The notes under the pieces were generated by a model. The model saw only the letters and a program-made list of their open reading frames with translations. It made no database searches and had not been told where the DNA came from. 64,000 bases of DNA from positions 868,001 through 932,000 of the forward strand of contig CP084573.1 of assembly GCA_020410785.1 (NCBI GenBank). Reading direction: 5' to 3'. This DNA comes from Rickettsia endosymbiont of Culicoides impunctatus. Lineage in GTDB: Bacteria; Pseudomonadota; Alphaproteobacteria; Rickettsiales; Rickettsiaceae. Both the position numbers and the translations under genes were made by a program. Shown one piece after another: positions 28,556 through 37,970 of the stretch; positions within the stretch are counted from its first letter, which is position 1; every line of letters starts with the position of its first letter.

Positions 28556-29795
28556 AACGAAGGGCATCCACAGGATTCAATTTAGCAGCTTTATATGCCG
28601 GATAAATTGTTGCACAAAAACATAAAACTATAGAAATACTTGCCACTAATGTTATATCTTCCATTTTTACCTTCGATGGTAGACTATATAAATAATAAAT
28701 TGCTGCTTCAAAAATTTTAGTACCAGTTATTTTTTCCAAAATATTTTTAATAGACTGAATATTATAAGCAAAGCTTGTACCCAATATTATACCTAAAACA
28801 GTACCTGGCACACCGATAAACATGCCGTTACAAATAAAAATAAGCATAATCTGCCTAGTACTTGCACCAATAGTACGCAGTACTGCAATATCTGAGGTTT
28901 TGTCTTTAACCAACATAAACAAGCTAGAAACGATGTTAAAGGCTGCTACCATAATAATTAAGGAAAGAATAGTAAACATTGCTACTCTTTCAACAGCTAA
29001 AGCATTTAGAAACTGTAAATGCGATTTTTGCCAACTTATCACTCGTAATTTTGAGCCTAAAATATTTTGTATCTCCCAAGCAAAAACTCCCGCGTTACTC
29101 GGTTCTATTGTTATTACCTCGATTAGATTAATAACTTCACCAAAAGACAAGAAATTTTGTGCGGCAATAAGCGGCATTAAAATAGTTGCTGCATCATAAT
29201 CATACGCTCCGCTAGTGAAAGTAGCCACAACCATGAACTCTTTAGATCTAGGCATACTACCAAAGGCAGTAGAAATTGAATTAGGAGAAATTAATTTTAT
29301 TTTGTCTCCTGCTTGAATTCCTAGGTTATAAGCAAGTTCATTACCAATTGCCACCACATCTTTACCAGAAAAATCAGTAAAATCTCCGGTATTAACATTT
29401 TGTAAAATCTGATTTTTATATTTGAGTTCACTTAAATCTATACCTTTAATTACCGCACCACTATTTGCTCTGTTACCTAGTGCTAGAGCTTGACCCACAA
29501 CGCTTGGAGAAATATGTTTTATATAATTCTTACTAAGTAACTTTTTGTTAATTTCATCATAATTTGCTATAGAACGTGATACTGGGGTTATGCTAATGTC
29601 GCCATTAAGCCCAATAATGTTTTTAGTTAATTCATAATGAAAACCGTTCATAACGGACATGACCACGATCAATGCAGCAACGCCAATGGTTACACCGATC
29701 AAAGAAAAACCAGAAATAATAGAAACAAATCTCTCATTCTTCTTGGCTCTAAAATATCGAACTGCTACTTTTAGAATAAAATTATTTTTTATCAT
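28548..29795 (-). CDS. lolC: Lipoprotein-releasing system transmembrane protein (LolC/LolE)
   Basis: A 415-residue permease subunit of the Lol system. The N terminus (about residues 20-45) has a membrane helix preceding VVMSVMNGFHYELTKNIIGL, a signature of LolC/LolE. A periplasmic domain of about 200 residues follows, then three helices (about 265-400) with SDIAVLRTIGAS, the FtsX-type motif. Single-gene versions probably form homodimers (LolF-like). It overlaps lolD downstream and starts 2 bp after the MFS gene, so all three are likely co-transcribed. Confidence 0.92.
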   Translation of the reverse strand: MIKNNFILKVAVRYFRAKKNERFVSIISGFSLIGVTIGVAALIVVMSVMNGFHYELTKNIIGLNGDISITPVSRSIANYDEINKKLLSKNYIKHISPSVVGQALALGNRANSGAVIKGIDLSELKYKNQILQNVNTGDFTDFSGKDVVAIGNELAYNLGIQAGDKIKLISPNSISTAFGSMPRSKEFMVVATFTSGAYDYDAATILMPLIAAQNFLSFGEVINLIEVITIEPSNAGVFAWEIQNILGSKLRVISWQKSHLQFLNALAVERVAMFTILSLIIMVAAFNIVSSLFMLVKDKTSDIAVLRTIGASTRQIMLIFICNGMFIGVPGTVLGIILGTSFAYNIQSIKNILEKITGTKIFEAAIYYLYSLPSKVKMEDITLVASISIVLCFCATIYPAYKAAKLNPVDALRYE

Positions 29796-29797
29796 TA

Positions 29798-30970
29798 TTA
29801 TAATTCAGATTTATTAAAAATCTTATCTTCTTGCAATAGTTTATAACAGAAAATCAATGCTATAACTATAGTGATGCACATAACAATTGCTAATGACGTA
29901 AAATTACCCTGATAAAAATAGCTAGCCAATTGCAAACATATTGTTGTAATAATCAATCTTCCTGAGATAAATATAGCATTAAACCTGGCTTTAGCATTTG
30001 GTATGCTATCTAAGGCAAGAGGGAATAATATATTACAAGGAAATATGCCACCAATTGCCACTAATTGTACTACTATTGTTATTGTTAATGGATCATTAGT
30101 TTTAAGTATAACCAAAATTATAGCAGCAATTATAAAAGCTACCAGTGCTGCAATACTAAAGAAAAAACATCTTTTCTGTCCAAACTTGTTTAATAAATAC
30201 CCACTGCTAAAACTAAAAACTGAAAATATTGCCGCCAATGCTCCTTGATATAGACCAAATTGTTGAATAGGCACCCCTAAATCTCGCATATACAAGATAG
30301 GAGCAATACCAATAAACACCCAATAAGCTTGAAATAAAAAAATCAGGGTTATTAGATAATAGATAGCTTTTTTGGACTTAAAGACTACGCTATATTCTCT
30401 TAGGGATATTTTTACATTATCATTTGCCTGCCCTTTGGGAATAAATAATATGCCGATTATCAAACACAAGACTTCCAATATTAACAGTATAGCAAAATTA
30501 CCTCGCCAACTAAGCAAAAAATTTACATAACTTCCTACTACCGGTGCACAAGCCATAGCTAAGGTAACAGTACCATTTAAAGTGCCCACCATTTGTTGTT
30601 GTTGTTCGACCGAATATATATCAGCAAGTACTAGATAGCAAAGCACCGCTACTCCAGATATACCAGCCCCTTGCAGGAATCTACCAAATAATATCATATA
30701 ATAATCCATGGCAAACAGGCAAAATACACTGCCAATCACAAATATTACAAGACCTATAAGAATAATTACTCTTCTACCAAACCTATCTCCTAAATTTCCA
30801 ACAATTAGAGCTGTGAAACAATGGGCTATAAGATTTATTCCTAGTAAAAATTCGACCTTAAAAGTAGAAATATTAAAGGCATCTTGTAAATCTGGAAAAC
30901 TAGGGACAAATAAATCTACCTCAGCCCCAGCCAAAATTTCCATAATTATAATAGCAATAAACAAATTCAT
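29798..30970 (-). CDS. MFS transporter of the Bcr/CflA type
   Basis: A 390-residue 12-helix carrier. I chose the ATG at 30970 (MNLFIAIIIMEILAGAEVDL), which begins exactly at the first helix; the longer frame from 31060 adds 30 polar residues not typical of the family. The segments VDLFVPSFPDLQDAF, NLGDRFGRRVII and GRFLQGAGISGVAVL match drug-efflux and metabolite carriers of the Bcr/CflA class. Substrate is unknown; in Rickettsia such carriers often import host metabolites. First gene of a likely MFS-lolC-lolD unit. Confidence 0.82.
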   Translation of the reverse strand: MNLFIAIIIMEILAGAEVDLFVPSFPDLQDAFNISTFKVEFLLGINLIAHCFTALIVGNLGDRFGRRVIILIGLVIFVIGSVFCLFAMDYYMILFGRFLQGAGISGVAVLCYLVLADIYSVEQQQQMVGTLNGTVTLAMACAPVVGSYVNFLLSWRGNFAILLILEVLCLIIGILFIPKGQANDNVKISLREYSVVFKSKKAIYYLITLIFLFQAYWVFIGIAPILYMRDLGVPIQQFGLYQGALAAIFSVFSFSSGYLLNKFGQKRCFFFSIAALVAFIIAAIILVILKTNDPLTITIVVQLVAIGGIFPCNILFPLALDSIPNAKARFNAIFISGRLIITTICLQLASYFYQGNFTSLAIVMCITIVIALIFCYKLLQEDKIFNKSEL

Positions 30971-31163
30971 AAAACCACACTTTCGGATTAGAAAATGAAT
31001 ATATATTATATTTGAAACATGTCTAATAGTTTTCAACTTATTTTGCGGGTCTGTTTCCACAGAAATAACAATAATTCAGCTATAACTAAGGAATGCAACG
31101 GGAGAATAACAAGAAGACGAAATGTCCAGGAATGATACCACTTTTCACAGTGTCGAAAGAAAG

Positions 31164-31193
31164 AGCTGGTATAGAAAATATCCTATACCAGCC
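31164..31193 (-). terminator. Hairpin downstream of the small secreted protein gene
   Basis: GCTGGTATAG and CTATACCAGC form a 10-bp perfect stem with an 8-base loop. On the minus strand it is followed by TCTTTCTTTC, a weak U-tract. It lies 17 bp after the stop of the gene at 31210-31389. Confidence 0.6.
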
Positions 31194-31209
31194 TGTAGAA
31201 GAAAAGAAA

Positions 31210-31389
31210 TTATTTCTTTTCTTCTTTCTTGTCGTCTTTTTTCTTCGTGTTTGTTGTATCTTGGTCACCCGCAGTTTCTTCTTGTTGCTGATCCGTAGCA
31301 GTTGAATCTTTTTTATCAGAAGGCGAACTCGCAGCAAAAGCAGAAATAGAGAAAGCCAAAGTTAGAATAACAGTTAATAAATTTTTCAT
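31210..31389 (-). CDS. Small secreted acidic/lysine-rich protein
   Basis: A 59-residue protein. I chose the ATG at 31389 (MKNLLTVILTLAFSISAFAA), because GAGG lies at RBS distance and a clean signal peptide with an AFAA cleavage site follows directly; a longer frame from 31443 is unlikely. The mature part is about 40 residues of Ser, Asp, Thr, Gln, then Lys/Glu repeats (KKKDDKKEEKK), clearly low-complexity and probably disordered. Small exported proteins like this are common in Rickettsia, function unknown. A 10-bp hairpin follows the stop. Confidence 0.6.
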   Translation of the reverse strand: MKNLLTVILTLAFSISAFAASSPSDKKDSTATDQQQEETAGDQDTTNTKKKDDKKEEKK

Positions 31390-31543
31390 AGTAAACCTCA
31401 TTTTTTGTACTGGTGATTCTAGCTTAAAATGTATAATATTCAAGTCAAATAATTGATAAAATTGCCTTCCGATATAAAAATAAATTATTAATATGATAAC
31501 TATGTGTCATTTTAGTTAAAATATCTATTATTATAATGGTTCT

Positions 31544-33298
31544 TTACAAATTTATTGATTGTTCTTGGCAGATTATTTTATAGATTTCACTTTTTTCTAA
31601 CAATTTAACATGAGTATCCCGTGCAATTAACGTTCCATGGTCAATTAATAAAATTTCATCAGCCTGTTCTATACTTGAAATACGATGGGCAATCGATAAT
31701 ATAGTTTTGCCTTTCATTATTTCTTGCAATTTACTCAGTAATTTTTGTTCATTTTCGCTATCTAAAGCACTCATTGCTTCATCTAAAAGTAAAATTTCTG
31801 GGTTATATAGAATTGCTCTACTGATAGCTATTCGTTGTTTTTGTCCTCCAGATAATCTAATACCCTTTTCACCAATTTCAGTATCTAGTCCTTCTTTAAG
31901 ATTTTGGACAAAATCCATTATTCCTGTGCTATTAGCTGCTTCTATTATTTCTTCCCTACTCGCATCAGGTTTAGCAAAAGCAATATTTGACCTAATCGTA
32001 CCAGAAAAAATACTTGAATCTTGTGGAACATAGGCAATCATACGTCTTATCTGATGGTCGTGAGTCTTTGATATATCTTGATCAGCAATTCTAATTATTC
32101 CTTTCTCAGGAAAATAAAATTTTAACATTAATTGCATAATAGTACTTTTACCAGCCCCCGATCTGCCAACTATGCCAATAAACTTACCTTTATCTATCTT
32201 AAATGACAGATCATCTATAACTAAATTGTCTAATCTTGATGGATAGACAAAACTTACATTATCAAACTCTATACTCAAAGAAGATTTATTATCTTGATAA
32301 TCATCCATTGGAATATTTGTACGTTGATTGTTGGAAGTATAATCTATAAGAGCAAAAACCCTTTCCGAAGCTACAAGAGATGAGTGTACCTCACTTAAAA
32401 GCTCAAAAATACCTCCACTACTTATGCCAGCGATTATAGCATAATAAATAAATGATATCATTTGACCTGATGATAAATGACCCTGTGCTATATCTCTGCT
32501 ACCTATCCATATAACTATAGTGATAGAGAATAATATAACTGAAATAGCCAAAGCAAAAAATACCGAACGGATTTTTAATCGACCTGCTGCATGTTGTAAA
32601 TAATCAGAAATTTGCTTATTGAAAGCCGCTACTTTATTTGCCTGCTGATTAAAGGCTTGTATTGCACAAATATTTGATATGCTCTCTTCTAAATTAGCGG
32701 TAATATTAGCTTGTGATTGGAGAACATTTTTTGATAAATTTCGTACATATTTGCCAAATTTTATTAGTGGTAGCAATAATAATGGTATAGTAATAATGAC
32801 AATCGCAGCGAGTTTAGGACTCTGGCAGAACATTAAGATAATTCCACCAATTAGCATTATTGAGTTACGAACAAAAAAAGAGAGAAAATTGACAATCAAC
32901 TTATAAATAAGTTCTATATCTACACTCAGGCGGGAGATGATATCACCAATTTTGAGATCCTCAAAACAAACAATATCGAAATTAATTATGTTACTGTAAG
33001 CCTCTTGCCTAATTTGACTAACGATTTTTTCAGCAATATTATTAATGAAATAAGAACGGAAAAAACTACCCGTACTAAAAATTAATATTAAAATACTAAT
33101 ATATAATATTGATTGGTTGATTGATTGTAGATAATTTTCTTTCAAACCGCTATCGATTAACTGCCTAAAAGCTCCACCTATTGCTAGCAAAGAAATTGAC
33201 ACACATAATAATGCCAACATGACAATTGCAATATCTAATTTATAGAACTTTAAATAGTTGATAAATCTACAAGGAATTGTCTTATGCATTACAAACAT
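31544..33298 (-). CDS. ABC transporter, fused permease/ATPase (MsbA-like exporter)
   Basis: A 584-residue half-transporter working as a homodimer. Residues of about 20-310 form six membrane helices with the EKIVSQIRQEAYSNI coupling region. The ATPase domain (about 340-575) has Walker A GRSGAGKST, Q-loop YVPQDSSIFSGTIRSN, signature LSGGQKQRIAISRA, Walker B ILLLDEAMSALD and the switch AHRIS. The architecture matches MsbA/LipA-type lipid or multidrug exporters, and lipid A core transport is likely but unproven. It begins close to tRNA-Thr. Confidence 0.85.
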   Translation of the reverse strand: MFVMHKTIPCRFINYLKFYKLDIAIVMLALLCVSISLLAIGGAFRQLIDSGLKENYLQSINQSILYISILILIFSTGSFFRSYFINNIAEKIVSQIRQEAYSNIINFDIVCFEDLKIGDIISRLSVDIELIYKLIVNFLSFFVRNSIMLIGGIILMFCQSPKLAAIVIITIPLLLLPLIKFGKYVRNLSKNVLQSQANITANLEESISNICAIQAFNQQANKVAAFNKQISDYLQHAAGRLKIRSVFFALAISVILFSITIVIWIGSRDIAQGHLSSGQMISFIYYAIIAGISSGGIFELLSEVHSSLVASERVFALIDYTSNNQRTNIPMDDYQDNKSSLSIEFDNVSFVYPSRLDNLVIDDLSFKIDKGKFIGIVGRSGAGKSTIMQLMLKFYFPEKGIIRIADQDISKTHDHQIRRMIAYVPQDSSIFSGTIRSNIAFAKPDASREEIIEAANSTGIMDFVQNLKEGLDTEIGEKGIRLSGGQKQRIAISRAILYNPEILLLDEAMSALDSENEQKLLSKLQEIMKGKTILSIAHRISSIEQADEILLIDHGTLIARDTHVKLLEKSEIYKIICQEQSINL

Positions 33299-33315
33299 AA
33301 TTTTGTTACTTGCTG

Positions 33316-33390
33316 TGGTGCCGGATGTCGGATTTGAACTGACGACCTACCGCTTACAAGGCGGTTGCTCTACCACTGAGCTAATCCGGC
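33316..33390 (-). tRNA. tRNA-Thr (anticodon UGU)
   Basis: The minus strand folds as a standard cloverleaf: acceptor GCCGGAT with ATCCGGC, D arm GCTC...GAGC, anticodon stem ACCGC/GCGGT around loop CTTGTAA (anticodon TGT), and T loop TTCAAAT. The discriminator is A and CCA is encoded (33318-33316). It lies between the ABC exporter and a cluster of repeats before rpsP. Confidence 0.95.
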
Positions 33391-33420
33391 AAATAAGAAA
33401 AAGCTCGTGTGACCTTTAAT

Positions 33421-33700
33421 GTCATTGCAAGGAGATACTTTACAACACATCGTCATTGCGAGGAGGTGTAAACCTCCGAAGCAATCCATTTCTAATCACT
33501 TTTATAGATTGCCACGTCGCCGCTTTGCGGCTCCTCGCAATGACGTTTTTTAGACTTATAATTACTTCTTCAGCTTACGCCTTTTCGCAATGACGTATGT
33601 ATCTATAACCGTCATTGCGAGACCATGTAATGGTCGAAGCAATCCATTTTTAAAACCTTTATGGATTGCTCGTCGGCTAACGCCTCCTCGCAATGACAGC
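33421..33700. repeat. Cluster of nested palindromic elements (at least three core copies)
   Basis: A 280-bp block made of repeated CATTGCGAGGAGG...GAAGCAATCC arms and their inverses (33460-33545, 33570-33640, 33619-33700). The copies are interrupted by each other. It fills the whole gap between tRNA-Thr and rpsP and ends 7 bp from the rpsP stop codon. No gene or RNA is seen in it. Confidence 0.75.
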
Positions 33701-33707
33701 ATGTTAT

Positions 33708-34043
33708 TTAAGCTTTTTTCAACTCTTTCTTAGGAGGCTTTATTTTACGATTATTAATTTTTATTTCCATTTTCTTTTTGATCGAGGCTGGGAGTGCTAT
33801 ACCTGCTTCTTCAATAAACCTCGCCACACGCTCTGTAGGTTGAGCACCAGTACTTAACCAATATTCTATACGATCAGACTTTAGAATTACACGATTTGCA
33901 TCACCCTTGACAAGCATTGGGTTATAAGTACCTACCTTTTCCAAAAAGTCACCATCTCTAGGAGCTGTTGCATTTGCTACAACCACTCTATAATGGGGAC
34001 GCTTTTTTGCTCCACCTCTTGCCAAACGAATTTTTGTTGCCAT
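33708..34043 (-). CDS. rpsP: 30S ribosomal protein S16
   Basis: A 111-residue small-subunit protein. It opens [20 protein letters not shown] and continues [20 protein letters not shown], both conserved in S16. The C-terminal tail beyond residue 85 is Lys-rich ([20 protein letters not shown]), somewhat longer than in E. coli but usual for alphaproteobacteria. It is 17 bp downstream of rpmG on the same strand; a trmD-type neighbour is absent. Confidence 0.97.
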   Translation of the reverse strand: MATKIRLARGGAKKRPHYRVVVANATAPRDGDFLEKVGTYNPMLVKGDANRVILKSDRIEYWLSTGAQPTERVARFIEEAGIALPASIKKKMEIKINNRKIKPPKKELKKA

Positions 34044-34060
34044 ATATTCCTACTATTTCA

Positions 34061-34231
34061 CTACTTAATCTTTTCTTCTTTAAAAGGAACGTGTTTCCTA
34101 ACTACCGGATCATATTTTTTAAATGCTAACTTCTCAGTTTGGGTTTTAGGGTTGCGCTTCTTTACCAAAAAATACCCTGTACCAGCTGTACTAACAAGTC
34201 TTACCAAAACATTTTTATTTTTTTTAGCCAC
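34061..34231 (-). CDS. rpmG: 50S ribosomal protein L33 (GTG start)
   Basis: A 56-residue protein read from a GTG at 34231: [20 protein letters not shown], with [16 protein letters not shown] and ending EEKIK. This is the cysteine-free L33 form. No ATG is available at this position; the Ala-Lys-Lys start after GTG matches the family. It is just upstream of rpsP on the same strand. Three 20-bp tandem repeats lie 26 bp upstream of the start codon. Confidence 0.9.
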   Translation of the reverse strand: MAKKNKNVLVRLVSTAGTGYFLVKKRNPKTQTEKLAFKKYDPVVRKHVPFKEEKIK

Positions 34232-34256
34232 AACTAATCAAACCTTTTTGTATTAT

Positions 34257-34316
34257 TTTTCTGTAGTATTTACAAATTTTCTGTAGTATTTACAGATTTT
34301 CTGTAGTATTTACAGA
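34257..34316. repeat. Tandem 20-bp repeat, three copies, upstream of rpmG
   Basis: The unit TTTTCTGTAGTATTTACAGA occurs at 34257, 34277 and 34297 (first copy with one change), and a fourth begins TTTTCAG at 34317. The unit contains the short palindrome CTGTAGTATTTACAG (imperfect). It lies in the promoter region of rpmG-rpsP. Confidence 0.85.
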
Positions 34317-34444
34317 TTTTCAGTCATAATATAAAGTAAGCCAACAAATAGTCAAGAGTAAAATAGCCTTCTTGGTTCGATTGTTTGTCATCCTAAATTT
34401 ATTTCAGATATGAATTGTTATCAGAAAAAATGATTAAACTTATA
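34317..34444. other. Short AT-rich spacer
   Basis: Spacer between the rpmG promoter repeats and the frameshifted membrane gene. No gene or clear structure seen. Confidence 0.3.
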
Positions 34445-35489
34445 TCATCCATATATTTCCTTACATTTTTTATCAATATTATATTCTTCGCCTAATAAAT
34501 ATATAAGAAATATAACGCTAGTAGGTAATAGAATTTGAATTTGGAATATTGCTATATCATCCACAATAGAGTTTTTATCCATTTTAATAATGTCTTTTAT
34601 ATACTCAAAATGATCCTTTGTTAATATTACTACAGTTATAGTGAAACACATATAAGCTATAATCCATAATAACTGATTAGATACCTTATAATATATCCAT
34701 TTACGATCAAATGATTGCATGCATCTTTTTATTCTAGATTCAGCTTCTATAATAGAAAAAGGTATTACTATTAACATTGCTAATGTTATATAGAATATAT
34801 TAATATTATCTGAATTTTTTGGATTAACTATTTCAAAAAATCTTATTACAAACAAAGCAATGGAAGATGGGAGTAGTATATAAACATAAACTAAAATTAA
34901 ACTAGTTACATAAGCTTGTAAAAACTTATAGAATCTAGCAAAAGTCTGATTCATTGTACATAATATGTACACTACCATTAACACCCATGATGTTAATATT
35001 CCTAGCATGTATTGATATTCTATCTCGTTACCACCTTGCTTTATAATAGAGTTTCTTATATATGAAGTGAAATGTTGAAAAACAAGTGGCACCCTAATTA
35101 CTAGTTCAATACTAATTATTACTACTACAACAAATATGAATAATAATATTACTATGTTTGTAATACTTTGCATTATAGGAGATTTATATATTATACATAC
35201 AAATATATTAAGTAGAACAAAAAGTACAAGTGCTGTCATTTTATATTGATAAAGAAATAAGTGTACAAATATTACCAGTAAACTTATTATAGCTAAATAT
35301 TGTCCAAACAGATCCTGATATAAAACTAGTTTTCTCTCTTAAATCTTTCAACCAAGAAAGAAACTTATATACTAAACCAGGTTTCCAACCACTAACATCA
35401 TGTAATCCTATAATTGGCTGAATAGCTTTCTTAAGATTATCCACCTCTGCACATAAATTTGTTATTACATTTTCAATATTCATTTTCAT
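34445..35489 (-). pseudogene. Multi-pass membrane protein gene split by a one-base frameshift
   Basis: Two reading frames on the minus strand look like one broken gene. The upstream part (35489-35241, 82 residues) has a short coiled-coil start, then GWKPGLVYKFLSWLKDLREK. The downstream part (264 residues from an ATG at 35239) is membrane protein with about six hydrophobic helices. The downstream frame stays open above its ATG as LVLYQDLFGQYLAIISLLVI, a plausible extra helix. Removing one A in the AAAA tract (TTTT at 35330-35333 on the plus strand) joins LREK to this segment, giving about 348 residues. I do not recognise the family. Alternatively these are two overlapping genes. Confidence 0.6.
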
Positions 35490-35886
35490 TACTACTTATG
35501 TTGTGATAAAATATTATACAAAAGTGAAAATTATTAATATAAAATTTTTGATCTTGTGTACTAAATAAAAGAAATTCATACCAAGCATGAAGCAAATTCT
35601 AAGCCATTTACATACCCGTATATCTTTTTCTAACTATAAGTCATAGAGAATATGGCTTGTAGCTGAAGTTCAAATGGCTCTGGGGGTACACAGTTATATG
35701 TTTTTCTTGCTAAACTTTATGATTTTTGCTACTAAATAATAACTAAAAAATGAAAAAAATAAGCAATATCGCAAAAATAATGAAAATAACTATTAGTGGA
35801 TCAAAAAAATCTGTTATATTTAGATATATCTAAAACATATTCGGGTTAGCTATACAACTAACAACTAATTTTTATAGGATTATATA
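35490..35886. other. Intergenic region upstream of the transglutaminase-like gene
   Basis: About 400 bp with no supported gene. It holds a weak AAGCCAT/ATGGCTT pairing (about 35610-35665) that I could not assign to any RNA family. The element edge TTCGGGTTAGCTATA lies at about 35840-35854, without a complete palindromic element attached. Confidence 0.4.
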
Positions 35887-37773
35887 ATGAGTTATTTAAA
35901 ATCTTTTCTTCACCTAATATTATTAGTATTTGTAATAAACCCTACCGCTCAAGCTAGGTGGAGTAGCTATGAAGATGCCCCTATTGAGTTTAAATTTTAT
36001 AACGACGATATTAATATTAACCAAGATGGCACTTCTGAAACAATAACGGAAATGCATGCAAAAATACTAAAAGAATCAGGGCGTGATGCTTTTTCCCAAT
36101 ATCGCTTGACTTATAACGAATATAGTTCTCATATTTCTATATTAGAAGCTAAAACTATTTATCATGGACAAGAATATATAGTCACTAAAGATATGATTGA
36201 GGATAAACCACTAGCCTTTTTTGGTAAAGGTTTTGATCAATTAAGACAAATAACCATATCATTTCCTAAAGCAGAACTTGGAGCAGAAATATATTTAAAA
36301 TATAAGTATGTTGAAACAAAAGTTCCTGTAGATAATTTTTATGGTACTAATTTATCTTACGGTATGGGCAGTTATTTTCATGCAAGTCATACTAAGATCA
36401 ATTCTAAATTACCTCTAAACATTAAAGTAAATGATCCAAAAGGCGTATTAAAAGTTATTAAAGACGCTGAAAGTGATTTTCATTCGGCAGAAATTATCTT
36501 AGAAAAACCTGTTTACAATGCCCTAACAAATGAACCAGATAATGGTATATTAAATATTAAGCATACTACTTGGGTATCCTTGTCAAGTTTAACCAAATGG
36601 CAAGACTTGGCTAAACAACTTGCTCCTGGGTATTCTAGCGTAATTAACCAACCACTTCCTGCAATTTTCATGAATATAGCTGAATCTGCTGTAGACAAGA
36701 ACACCGATGAAGAAAAAATTAATTTTGTCACTTCTGCATTAAATGAAAAAATCCAATATATGGGTGATTGGCGAACAGTATCAGGTCGTTACTTTCCTAG
36801 AGATTTAGAAAAAATAGCCAGTTCGCAAATTGGTGATTGTAAAGATTTTTCTGCAAGTACTGCTGCTATCTTGCAAAAACTTGATTATAAAGTTCAACCT
36901 ATTTTTGTAATGCGAGGTATTACTAATTTTTCTAATCCAGATGCCTTACCTAACATGGGAAATTTTAATCATGCGATGCTTAAAGTAACTAACAAAAAAG
37001 GTAAAGTATATTGGATTGATCCAACAAATCTTGTTAGTATGGCACAAGGAATTTTCCCAGATATTGCTAATAAGATAGCATTGCTATTAGATACTCAAGA
37101 AGCCGATTATACAAAGATTACCAATATACAGCCTGAAAATTCACAAATTATATCATGCGAGGAATTAGTTATAAAAAATAATATTGTAGAACTGTCTGGT
37201 CAGTTTGATCTGAAGGGAGAAGCAGCATCAGGCATGAGTGGTTGGGGATTATATTATTCAACTGAACAGTTAAAGGATTTTACTTTCCGTAGGTTGAGTG
37301 GAGAATATCTTAATGAAGAAGACAAAAAATTCTTAGAATTACCTGATCTTACTTCTCGTATTGTTAAAGATCTTACAATCAAATATGCATTACAGCAAAG
37401 AAATAGAATTTCTAAAACAAATATGGGGGTTGCTTTAACTTCAAAGTCTAGTAGATCGGATGATATCATCCATACAGCTTCTGATCAAATATCAGACATC
37501 TTTATAGGTATGCCTGAAACTAACAAGAAATATATGACTATCAAAAATATTATAGTTAAAGATTGTAAAAAATTAAACTTTGAGATTGATACTCCCTGGA
37601 TATATGTGAATAGATCATGTAAATATCAGGATAAAGATACTGTATTCACAGATATAATAACCATAAAAAAGAGCTTGATTACCCAGGAAGAATTAAAAAC
37701 TTCTCAGTATAAAAATCTTAAAACTAAGTTAGAAAATGAATTTGCTCGAGTTACGATAATATTAGGTGAGTAA
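35887..37773 (+). CDS. Exported DUF3857/transglutaminase-like protein
   Basis: A 628-residue protein with a signal peptide (residues 1-23, ending AQA). A DUF3857-type beta-rich region (about 30-270) is followed by a transglutaminase-like core (about 280-410): Cys in QIGDCKDFSAST, His in NFNHAMLKV and Asp in YWIDPTN, a complete Cys-His-Asp triad in the expected order. The C-terminal third is unassigned beta-rich sequence. The product probably acts in the periplasm; whether it cross-links or cleaves peptides is unknown. The TAA stop is immediately followed by the CTAG end of a repeat. Confidence 0.85.
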   Translation: MSYLKSFLHLILLVFVINPTAQARWSSYEDAPIEFKFYNDDININQDGTSETITEMHAKILKESGRDAFSQYRLTYNEYSSHISILEAKTIYHGQEYIVTKDMIEDKPLAFFGKGFDQLRQITISFPKAELGAEIYLKYKYVETKVPVDNFYGTNLSYGMGSYFHASHTKINSKLPLNIKVNDPKGVLKVIKDAESDFHSAEIILEKPVYNALTNEPDNGILNIKHTTWVSLSSLTKWQDLAKQLAPGYSSVINQPLPAIFMNIAESAVDKNTDEEKINFVTSALNEKIQYMGDWRTVSGRYFPRDLEKIASSQIGDCKDFSASTAAILQKLDYKVQPIFVMRGITNFSNPDALPNMGNFNHAMLKVTNKKGKVYWIDPTNLVSMAQGIFPDIANKIALLLDTQEADYTKITNIQPENSQIISCEELVIKNNIVELSGQFDLKGEAASGMSGWGLYYSTEQLKDFTFRRLSGEYLNEEDKKFLELPDLTSRIVKDLTIKYALQQRNRISKTNMGVALTSKSSRSDDIIHTASDQISDIFIGMPETNKKYMTIKNIIVKDCKKLNFEIDTPWIYVNRSCKYQDKDTVFTDIITIKKSLITQEELKTSQYKNLKTKLENEFARVTIILGE

Positions 37774-37914
37774 CTAGGCTCTGTGAACAAAATTTAAAGT
37801 ATAAGATGTCATTGCGAGAAGCCGCTTTGCGGCGATGCGGCAATCCAAAAAATGACCATGAATGAATGCTTCTTGGCTTAAGTTTTCTTGCTAATAGACG
37901 TCTTGTACTTTAAC
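37774..37914. repeat. Composite repeat after the DUF3857 gene
   Basis: It starts CTAGGCTCTGTGAACAAAAT, the same end as element B (18650-18831), then AAAGTATAAGATGTCATTGCG and a palindromic core, and ends CTAATAGACGTCTTGTACTTT. This joins the IS-like end to the CATTGCGAGG family, so two element types are nested or fused here. Confidence 0.7.
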
Positions 37915-37970
37915 TTATAAATCTATTCAATAATGTAATAATAAAGTCACATCAATGTGAGAGAACATCA

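Noticed and set aside
31086-31337. Minus-strand frame of 83 residues overlapping the small secreted protein
   Set aside because: It runs across the hairpin and the Lys/Glu tail of the called gene in another frame; Arg/Lys-rich composition is a by-product.
35600-35700. Possible small RNA from AAGCCAT/ATGGCTT pairing
   Set aside because: A 7-bp stem with a large loop is expected by chance and no terminator follows.
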